NCBI RefSeq assembly: GCF_008727925.1
Contig: NZ_VTWT01000005.1
Span: forward strand, 327,336-391,335
Length of the DNA stretch: 64,000 bases
From: Adhaeribacter soli
Lineage (GTDB): Bacteria; Bacteroidota; Bacteroidia; Cytophagales; Hymenobacteraceae
Reading direction: 5' to 3'
A model generated the notes under the pieces. The model searched no databases. It had not been told where the DNA came from and saw only the letters and a list, made by a program, of their open reading frames with translations. Below are positions 57,099 to 64,000 of this stretch, piece by piece (positions within the stretch are counted from its first letter, which is position 1; the number at the start of each line of letters is the position of its first letter). A program made the translations under genes and the position numbers.

Positions 57099-60000
57099 AT
57101 GAAGCTGCACCTTACCCCGCTGCTTGTTCTGCTATTTTTTTGTTTCACTTTGTCAACAGCTTTTGCGCAGGGCTCCGGGCAGGCTACCCTTACCTGGCAA
57201 GGAACTACACCGGTAAAAATTCCGGGAAAGGCGGCAGTAAACATTCCCGTTTTTTCGGGCTCGGAAATTAAACCCGAAGAACTACTGCCTTATTACACCT
57301 TACGAATTCCCGGTGCCGAAATTTCGGACTTCCGCCTTAAAAATCCGGTATATAAACCTTTCACTCCTGAAGAAGCCAAATCTTTTCCCAAGGATAAGTT
57401 AAAGGCTTCGCCGGAGATCGTTACCAAAGCAGGCATTGCCAACGGAAAAACGATCAGCTTCGTCACTTTTGCCCCGATCCGCCTGAACCCGCAATCGGGC
57501 CAGGTTGAGAAACTGGAAAGCTTTGAGTATAGCTACGCCACCACCAATAACCAGCGCAAACGATCCGGCAGCCGCCGCAGCTACAAACAAAATTCGGTAC
57601 TGAGCACCGGCGATTGGTTTAAGATCGGGGTAACGCAAAGCGGTATCCACAAAATAGACCGCACCACGCTGCAAAACATCGGCATAAACCCGCAGGGCCT
57701 CGACCCGCGCCGGATCCAGGTGTATGGCAATGGCATAGGCATGCTGCCGCAGGCCAACGCCGCCTTCCGCCACGACGACCTGGTTCAGAATGCCATTATG
57801 GTAGCCGGCGAGAACGACGGCAGCTTCGACAACGACGATTATATTCTTTTTTATGCCCAGGGGCCGCATACCTGGGAGCTAAACCCTAACAAAGACGGCT
57901 TTCAGCATAAACTCAATATTTACACCGATACTACTTACTACTTTATTACTGTTGGGCAGCAGCCTGGTTTAAGAGTGAATTCGGCTACCGTTTCCGGTAC
58001 ACCTACCAAAACCATTACCACTTTTAAAGAACGCCTATTTCACGAAAGCGACAGGGTAAACCTGCTCACTTCAGGCCGCGAATGGTACGGCGAAGAATTC
58101 AACTCCAACTCGCTGTCAAAAGAATTCACCTTCCCCATTTCCGACCTGGTACCTAATTCGAATGTCAGCCTTACTTCCTCCGTGCTTGGCATTTCGGCAG
58201 TAAGTGAAGGCTTAATTGGCTCCCGGTTTACCGTAAATCTGAATAACGTAGCCCTGGGTACCCAAGCCATGGCAGGACACGGCGGCGGGAGCTACCACAA
58301 TGCCGGCGTACCGAACGTGAGAACCTTTACGCCAAGCCTGAATACCATTCCTTATAATAATGCCGAACTGAAGGTCGCTTTAAACTTCGATCAGATGGGC
58401 CAGGCCTCAACCACCGGGCATCTTAACTTTCTTGAAATAAATGCCGACCGCCAGTTAAAACTTTATTCCAGCCCTATCCTGGGTCTGCAAACCAATTTCA
58501 GAAGCCTGGAAAATATTGCAACCAATGCCTTCAGCACGTTCCAGGTGGCAAACGTAAACGGCAATGCAGCCGAAGTCTGGGATGTTTCGAACCCGACGCA
58601 GCCAATGCGGCAAAATGTTTCGTTCGCTAACGGCAATGCTACTTTTATTGCCAAAACCGATACTGTTCGGGAATTTACCGTCTTTTCCGGCTCTGGTTTC
58701 CCGGCGCCGCAAAGCTTCGGTCGGGTAGCAAACCAGAACCTGCACAGCCTGAACCTGGACGGAAAGCTGGATATGGTAATTGTAGCCCATCCTAAATTCT
58801 GGAACCAGGCGCACCGCTTAGCCAACCACCGGATGCAGCACGACCGCCTGAAAGTGGCCGTAGTAAGTCCGAACCAGGTATATAACGAATTCTCTTCCGG
58901 CGCCCAGGATGTTTCGGCTATCCGCGACCTGATGAAGATGGTGTATGACCGCCGGAATGCCATGAATACCAAAACCAACGACAGTACCATTTACCTGCTG
59001 CTTTTTGGGGATGCCTCCTACGATTACAAGTCTAAATTTGCCGATGCCAGGTTAAACCGCACCCAGAATAACAAAAACTTCGTGCCGGTCTACGAATCAT
59101 ACGAATCGTTAAACGCAACCTGGACCTTTTCTTCCGAAGATTATTTTGGTTTATTGGATGATACCGAAGGCGCCTGGTATGAAAACAATTTCAACCGAAT
59201 TGAGCTCATGGATCTCGGCGTAGGCCGCATTCCGGCGCATACCCCGGGCGATGCGGATGTAATGGTTTCCAAAATTATAAACTACAGCAACCCGGACCAT
59301 TTCGGCAAATGGCGCAACCGGGTTACTTTCGTGGCCGACGACGAGGATACAAATCAGCACCTTCGGGACTCAGAAGAAATTTCGGGTACCGTAGAAAACA
59401 AGTATCCGGACTACAATGTGCATAAAATATACCTGGATATGTTCCGGCAGGTGCCGGTGCCCAATGGCAAGCGCTCCCCGGATTGCGCCGCGGAATTTGA
59501 CCGCGCCGTTGAACAGGGCTCGCTGATAACCAATTACATGGGGCATGGAGGGGAAACCGGGCTGGCTGCAGAACAGATCCTTACCATTGGCCAGATCAAT
59601 AGCTGGAAGAATTCTGCCAATCCTACGTTTATGGTAACCGCTACCTGCGAATTCGGCCGCTACGACGATCCGCGCCGGAACTCAGCTGCGGAGTTCGCTT
59701 TGCTGAACCCTAATGGGGGCGCGGTTGGCCTGGTTACTACCACCCGGCCTGTATATGTAAACTCCAATAAAACGTTAAATGCAAGCTTAATTAAATGCAT
59801 CTTAGAACCTATTAACGGACGGATGCCCCGGCTGGGTGACGTGATCCAGAATACCAAGAATACCAGCATCGATGGCGTGTTCAACCGGAACTTTAGCTTA
59901 CTCTGCGATCCATCTATGCGGCTAGCTTACCCATCGGAAAAAATTTCCGTTACTTCCGTTCAGGAAAAACCAGCGGGCACCAGCACCGATACGCTTAAAG

Positions 60001-61016
60001 CCCTATCCACTATTACCCTGAACGGAACCGTTACCGATCAACAGAACAATCCCTTAACTAATTTTAACGGTCAGGTAAACATTACCGTTTTTGAGAAAAA
60101 AACGCTGGTTAGAACGCTTGGGGATAACGGATCCATTCCTACAAATATTCCGGTAAGAGAAAGCATTATTTACGAAGGGGTTGCCACTGCCAAAAACGGT
60201 ATTTTCAGCAGCACTTTTATTGTTCCGAAAGATATTAATTACAATGTTGGTTTAGGAAAGATCAGCATGTATGCAGCCGGCAACAATACGGATGCCCACG
60301 GCTCCAAAAACGACATTTATGTGGGCGGCTCCAGCAGCAACATTCCATTAGACACTGTTCCGCCGGTAATTAAACTGTTCATGGATAATGAGTCGTTCGT
60401 ATTCGGGGGCCTTACCGGCAATAATTCTATGCTTATTTCCCACCTTTCCGATTCCAGCGGCATTAACACCGCCGGTTTAGGCATTGGCCACGAAATAACC
60501 GCTACTTTAGACGGAAACAAAGAAAACGTTAAGGTGCTGAATGAATACTATACTGCCGATCTGGATAATTTCCGTTCCGGCAAGGTTCGGTACATGTTCA
60601 AGAACTTAACGCCCGGCCCGCACGAATTACGGATAAAGGCCTGGGACACGCACAACAACTCGGCCGAAAAACGTATAGAATTTATTGTAGCCAATTCAGA
60701 AACCTTTGCCATCGATCACATCCTGAATTACCCGAACCCTTTTTCCACCAATACCACCTTCCATTTCGACCATAACCGGGCCGGAGAAGACCTTGACATA
60801 CAAATTCAGATCTTTACTGTATCTGGAAAGCTGGTACGCACGTTAAATGCTTTTAGCCTGGGCAGTAAGCCTCATGTGGCGGAAATAAGCTGGAACGGCC
60901 GCGATGAATATAATGATGTACTGGCCAAAGGCGTTTACGTATATAAACTGTCGGTTCGTTCGGCAAAAGATGGCTCCAAGGTTTCGAAATACGAAAAGCT
61001 CGTTATTTTAAATTAA
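57099..61016 (+). CDS. porU: Type IX secretion system sortase PorU
   Basis: This 1305-residue protein is the C25-type cysteine protease that cuts the C-terminal sorting signal from type IX cargo at the outer surface. I use ATG 57099 (signal peptide ending TAFAQG). The catalytic region (about 680-1000) has the His in TNYMGHGGE and the Cys in TATCEFGRYDDP. The C terminus (about 1215-1305) is itself a sorting domain (ILNYPNPFSTNTTFHF to KYEKLVILN), which PorU is known to keep. It is followed by porV at 49 bases, its membrane partner. Confidence 0.95.
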   Translation: MKLHLTPLLVLLFFCFTLSTAFAQGSGQATLTWQGTTPVKIPGKAAVNIPVFSGSEIKPEELLPYYTLRIPGAEISDFRLKNPVYKPFTPEEAKSFPKDKLKASPEIVTKAGIANGKTISFVTFAPIRLNPQSGQVEKLESFEYSYATTNNQRKRSGSRRSYKQNSVLSTGDWFKIGVTQSGIHKIDRTTLQNIGINPQGLDPRRIQVYGNGIGMLPQANAAFRHDDLVQNAIMVAGENDGSFDNDDYILFYAQGPHTWELNPNKDGFQHKLNIYTDTTYYFITVGQQPGLRVNSATVSGTPTKTITTFKERLFHESDRVNLLTSGREWYGEEFNSNSLSKEFTFPISDLVPNSNVSLTSSVLGISAVSEGLIGSRFTVNLNNVALGTQAMAGHGGGSYHNAGVPNVRTFTPSLNTIPYNNAELKVALNFDQMGQASTTGHLNFLEINADRQLKLYSSPILGLQTNFRSLENIATNAFSTFQVANVNGNAAEVWDVSNPTQPMRQNVSFANGNATFIAKTDTVREFTVFSGSGFPAPQSFGRVANQNLHSLNLDGKLDMVIVAHPKFWNQAHRLANHRMQHDRLKVAVVSPNQVYNEFSSGAQDVSAIRDLMKMVYDRRNAMNTKTNDSTIYLLLFGDASYDYKSKFADARLNRTQNNKNFVPVYESYESLNATWTFSSEDYFGLLDDTEGAWYENNFNRIELMDLGVGRIPAHTPGDADVMVSKIINYSNPDHFGKWRNRVTFVADDEDTNQHLRDSEEISGTVENKYPDYNVHKIYLDMFRQVPVPNGKRSPDCAAEFDRAVEQGSLITNYMGHGGETGLAAEQILTIGQINSWKNSANPTFMVTATCEFGRYDDPRRNSAAEFALLNPNGGAVGLVTTTRPVYVNSNKTLNASLIKCILEPINGRMPRLGDVIQNTKNTSIDGVFNRNFSLLCDPSMRLAYPSEKISVTSVQEKPAGTSTDTLKALSTITLNGTVTDQQNNPLTNFNGQVNITVFEKKTLVRTLGDNGSIPTNIPVRESIIYEGVATAKNGIFSSTFIVPKDINYNVGLGKISMYAAGNNTDAHGSKNDIYVGGSSSNIPLDTVPPVIKLFMDNESFVFGGLTGNNSMLISHLSDSSGINTAGLGIGHEITATLDGNKENVKVLNEYYTADLDNFRSGKVRYMFKNLTPGPHELRIKAWDTHNNSAEKRIEFIVANSETFAIDHILNYPNPFSTNTTFHFDHNRAGEDLDIQIQIFTVSGKLVRTLNAFSLGSKPHVAEISWNGRDEYNDVLAKGVYVYKLSVRSAKDGSKVSKYEKLVILN

Positions 61017-61025
61017 AACTATACT

Positions 61026-61033
61026 TATATTTG
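61026..61033 (+). promoter_or_regulatory. -7 promoter element before porV
   Basis: TATATTTG fits TAnnTTTG and lies 31 bases before porV. No TTTG box was found at the right distance, so porV may also be read through from porU. Confidence 0.35.
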
Positions 61034-61064
61034 ATTTTGCAATAAAAACCACCTGCTTATATCT

Positions 61065-62264
61065 ATGCACAAAATAAAACTATTGGCTGCCGGCCTTCTT
61101 GTAAGCGTCGCTTCTTTAAACGGAGTATCATCCTTTGCCCAGTCTACTCCCGGTACCGGCACCGCCGGTCAGGAAGACAGGCTTCGTGCCATTACTACGG
61201 CCGTTCCTATCTTAACCGTTTCGCCGGATGCCCGTTCTGCGGCCTTAGGCGATGCGGGGGTGGCTATTTCACCGGATGCCAATACGCCCCACTGGAATCC
61301 GGCCAAGCTTGGTTTTGTGCAGGACAATATCGGCCTGAGCTTTTCCTACTCGCCCTGGCTCCGCAACATTGTAAATGACATGTACCTGGCCTATGGCTCC
61401 GGGTACAAAAAGCTGGATGAATTTTCCGCCTTTTCCGTTTCCTTTCTCTACTTCAATTTAGGGTCTATTCAGTTAACCGACGACAGAGGCAATCCCTTAC
61501 AGGATTTCCGACCGAAGGAATATACCGTGGATCTGGCTTATGGTAGAAAGCTGAGCGAAAACCTTTCACTGGGTTTAGGTGCCCGGTTCATACATTCGAA
61601 CTTAGCCGGCGGCATTTCTGTATCCGGAACCGGCGGAACCTCCGAAGCTAAGGCCGGTAACTCGGTAGCTGCCGACTTAGGTATTTATTATACCAAAGAC
61701 ATGACCCTCTCGGGCAAGAACTTTAACATGGCTTTTGGGGGTAACATATCGAACCTGGGAGCAAAGATCAGCTATACCACACCGGATCAGAAAGACTTTA
61801 TTCCAACCAATTTACGTTTGGGAACGGCTTTAACCCTGGAGCTGGACCCGTACAACAAAGTAACCTGGACCTTAGACGGCAATAAATTACTGGTACCATC
61901 GCCTACCGGAGATCCTGATAAAGATTTTGAGCGCCGAAACAAAGGCGTTCTGGCCGGCGTGTTCAGCTCCTTCTCCGATGCTCCCGATGGTTTCAGCGAA
62001 GAGATAAGTGAAATAAACCTTTCTACCGGTATCGAATATTGGTACGACAATCTCTTTGCCGCCCGGGCAGGTTATTTCTACGAAGACCCTAATAAAGGTA
62101 ACCGCCAATATTTCTCGATGGGCTTAGGTTTAAAGTATCAGAAGATTGGTATCGATGCGGCCTACCTTATTCCTAATAACCAGAATAACCCATTAGCTCA
62201 AACTCTCCGGTTCACCTTGTCGCTTAACCTTGCGGCCGAAGAAACTGCCGCTCCAGTAGAATAA
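61065..62264 (+). CDS. porV: Type IX secretion system outer-membrane protein PorV
   Basis: This 399-residue protein is the FadL-like barrel that shuttles type IX cargo to the PorU sortase (also called LptO). A signal peptide (ending SSFAQS) is followed by AVPILTVSPDARSAALGDAGVAISPDANTPHWNPAKLGF, the family signature. The C terminus ends in FTLSLNLAAEE. The porU-porV pair is conserved in the phylum. Confidence 0.95.
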   Translation: MHKIKLLAAGLLVSVASLNGVSSFAQSTPGTGTAGQEDRLRAITTAVPILTVSPDARSAALGDAGVAISPDANTPHWNPAKLGFVQDNIGLSFSYSPWLRNIVNDMYLAYGSGYKKLDEFSAFSVSFLYFNLGSIQLTDDRGNPLQDFRPKEYTVDLAYGRKLSENLSLGLGARFIHSNLAGGISVSGTGGTSEAKAGNSVAADLGIYYTKDMTLSGKNFNMAFGGNISNLGAKISYTTPDQKDFIPTNLRLGTALTLELDPYNKVTWTLDGNKLLVPSPTGDPDKDFERRNKGVLAGVFSSFSDAPDGFSEEISEINLSTGIEYWYDNLFAARAGYFYEDPNKGNRQYFSMGLGLKYQKIGIDAAYLIPNNQNNPLAQTLRFTLSLNLAAEETAAPVE

Positions 62265-62270
62265 ATCAAG

Positions 62271-63548
62271 ATGATGCTAGATCGATCCATAGCCCCTTCC
62301 GTTCAGGAAATCAAAGATTATTCGCTCCCTACGGCCGAAGTAATTCAGCTAAGCAATAATGTAAGAATTCACTATTTAGAGAACGCTACTCAGCCGGTAG
62401 TAAGACTGGAAATAGTATTTCCGGCCGGGAAGTGGTACGAGCCGGAAAAAGGTGTATCCTATTTTACCTCTAAACTGTTGCTGGAAGGAACCAGTAAGAA
62501 GAGCGCCAAACAAATAGCCGATATTCTCGATTTTTACGGCGCTTCGCTGGAATGCAACCAAGGTTTCGATTGGGCTACTTTAACCCTTTACTGCCTATCG
62601 AAGTTCTACAAGGACCTTTTCCCGCTGGTTCAGGAAATTTTAAGCGAGGCCGCTTTGCCTGAACATGAATTAGAGCTCCTTAAAAAACGCACGATCCAGA
62701 ACATAGGCGTGGAAAGAAAAAAACCTGCTTATCTGGCAATGGAGCGCTTTACCCAGAAAGTGTATGGTTTGGACCACCCGTATGTAAGCGGACTGCAGGA
62801 AACCGATATCCAAGCGGTCTCTCTGGGTTCCATCAAGGATTTCTTTTCCAGAAGTTATTTACTCAGTGGGACGGAAATTTTCCTTTGCGGCGATATTAAA
62901 CCGGAAATTAAACAACTAACCGAAGCATATTTCGGCGCACATGAAAACCCGAAAAACGTTTCACACGAAGCCAAACTTTCTCATGCATTAAACCCGGATA
63001 CGAATTTGGGTGATGTAAAAGTGCCAGGCAGTCTTCAGGCTGCAATAAGGGTGGGGAAAATTTTCCCGGTAATTAATTCATCGGACTATCTGCCCCTTAC
63101 GTTAGTAAATAGAATCTTAGGCGGGTATTTCGGATCGCGGCTTATGAAAAATATTCGGGAAGATAAGGGGTTCACCTATGGCATCTACTCTTCTTTGTCT
63201 GTCCGGAAATACAGCACCCTCTTTTTTATCGGCACCGATGTAATTGGTTCGGCAGCAGAAGAGACAGTGTCAGAAATTTTCAAGGAGATTGAGAGGCTAA
63301 AGAATGAATTGGTTCCTGAACAGGAGTTAGCTACCGTCAAAAATTACATGATCGGTAAGTTCCTGAGTGAGACAAACAATATTTTTGATCAGACAGACCG
63401 TTATAAGCATATCGTATTACACGAACTGCCGCAAGATCACTATCAGCTGTATCTGCAAACCATCCGGAAATCTACCAGCGAAGAAATCCGAGACCTGACC
63501 AGAAAATACTTTACAGAAGATCTGGTAACCACTATAGCGGGAGCATAA
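62271..63548 (+). CDS. M16 family protein lacking the zinc site
   Basis: This 425-residue protein has the two-domain fold of M16 (insulinase/processing-protease-like) proteins. The usual HxxEH motif would be near residue 60, but the sequence is GVSYFTSKLLLEGTS with no His or Glu pair. The C-terminal half keeps the GGYFGSRLMKNIREDKGFTYGIYSSL segment with its conserved Arg and Tyr. So it is like the non-catalytic subunit of a heterodimeric M16 peptidase. The active partner is not in the window, at least not before its right end. It lies six bases after porV and may be co-transcribed. Confidence 0.88.
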   Translation: MMLDRSIAPSVQEIKDYSLPTAEVIQLSNNVRIHYLENATQPVVRLEIVFPAGKWYEPEKGVSYFTSKLLLEGTSKKSAKQIADILDFYGASLECNQGFDWATLTLYCLSKFYKDLFPLVQEILSEAALPEHELELLKKRTIQNIGVERKKPAYLAMERFTQKVYGLDHPYVSGLQETDIQAVSLGSIKDFFSRSYLLSGTEIFLCGDIKPEIKQLTEAYFGAHENPKNVSHEAKLSHALNPDTNLGDVKVPGSLQAAIRVGKIFPVINSSDYLPLTLVNRILGGYFGSRLMKNIREDKGFTYGIYSSLSVRKYSTLFFIGTDVIGSAAEETVSEIFKEIERLKNELVPEQELATVKNYMIGKFLSETNNIFDQTDRYKHIVLHELPQDHYQLYLQTIRKSTSEEIRDLTRKYFTEDLVTTIAGA

Positions 63549-63550
63549 AA

Positions 63551-63586
63551 AGAAAAGGCTGAATTTAGATTCAGCCTTTTCTTTTT
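63551..63586 (+). terminator. Terminator after the M16 gene
   Basis: AAAAGGCTGAA and TTCAGCCTTTT pair around a six-base loop and are followed by CTTTTTA. It begins two bases past the M16 stop. Confidence 0.85.
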
Positions 63587-63589
63587 ACT

Positions 63590-64000
63590 TCTCTTAAGGC
63601 TAAATTATTTAATAAACTGAATCTTACTAAACGTGGTAGCCATGAGGCAAATAGCCCCAAACAAACTTACCCCAATCATCCTTCAACTGACCGCCTCACG
63701 TGCCTGAACTGGCTCTGTATGCCCTAAAGTAATATAGTTCTAATACGGCTGTTAAGCTATAGACTAAGAAAACCTGTGCACCACAAGCTCAGGATGCCAA
63801 AGCCAATAAATGCCTCATCCCTTTTTATAAAAACAAAGATTCATTTGAGTTACTGATGCCCCTCAGCTGTTAATAAATTTTTCTAGCACCTAACATGGGA
63901 TCAAGCTGAATTGTTGAGTGGGATTTTTCCTAAGCATAGATATTAGCAAGTCTGAAGAGGAAGAAAGCAGTATCTCTTACGCCTCTGGAAGTTGCCCTGA
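63590..64000. other. Right end of the window, no recognised gene
   Basis: All frames in this stretch are broken by stops. I see neither RNA gene nor repeat. The DNA is more AT-rich than the coding parts, and may be decayed sequence, but nothing supports a specific origin. Confidence 0.4.

Noticed and set aside
63590..64000. Degenerate transposase at the right end
   Set aside because: A few translated pieces looked transposase-like at first, but stops break every frame and no terminal repeats are seen.

Overview
The window looks like a chromosomal segment of a Bacteroidota bacterium, most likely order Cytophagales and possibly Hymenobacteraceae. The phylum call rests on type IX secretion genes (PorU, PorV) with three proteins carrying type IX C-terminal sorting domains, on promoters of the Bacteroidota form TTTG-N19-TAnnTTTG, and on general lack of Shine-Dalgarno sequences. 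The family call is an inference from protein style. Almost everything is vertically inherited core gene content. I see no intact insertion sequence, prophage, CRISPR array, rRNA operon or defence island.

Layout. 1-740: tRNA-Arg and one unknown small protein. 1,025-14,844 (minus strand): a long transcription/translation block read as tRNA-Tyr, tRNA-Gly, tRNA-Thr, tuf, tRNA-Trp, secE, nusG, rplK, rplA, rplJ, rplL, rpoB, rpoC and a DUF3467 gene, with two promoters and two terminators visible. 14,980-20,700: a lipoprotein M1 aminopeptidase, a biotin carrier protein, pyrH and frr. 20,119-22,187 (minus): ECF sigma factor, anti-sigma factor, gmk, nadD. 22,263-26,739: a small surface-polysaccharide set (O-antigen ligase-like protein, two glycosyltransferases, a UDP-sugar epimerase). 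27,066-30,821: a beta-propeller sensor kinase and LytTR regulator. 30,920-35,320: ahcY, a PH-domain protein, a secreted orphan and a THUMP-like methyltransferase. 35,487-38,414: a large type IX secreted protein whose start codon is missing. 38,949-43,063: DNA-3-methyladenine glycosylase, then cobalamin riboswitch, TonB receptor and a propeller lipoprotein that together look like a vitamin B12 uptake operon. 43,172-47,262: small membrane/lipoproteins, an M43 metalloprotease, YicC and purQ. 47,863-53,247 (minus): serine hydrolase, a large TolB-propeller/Omp85-like protein, an FAD oxidoreductase. 53,390-63,548: a 52-residue protein, a type IX cargo protein, an MBL hydrolase, pssA-purS, then porU, porV and a zinc-site-lacking M16 protein.

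How the genes work together. PorU and PorV form part of the outer-membrane complex that removes the C-terminal sorting signals of cargo such as the proteins at 35,487, 44,132 and 53,724. PurS and PurQ are two of the three FGAM synthase subunits. The riboswitch at 39,757 should shut off the B12 transporter when cobalamin is plentiful.

The least explained part is the intergenic DNA. It holds at least four families of palindromic elements (142-bp, 454-bp, about 156-bp and about 33-bp hairpins), heptamer and octamer tandem repeats, a 17-mer shared downstream of frr and purQ, and a 12-mer found in three gene-end spacers. No transposase lies nearby, so these would have to be moved in trans. I found no convincing new multi-gene system; the best leads are the 454-bp inverted-repeat element, the start-less secreted protein, the heptamer repeat abutting a DNA-repair gene, and the B12 surface lipoprotein.
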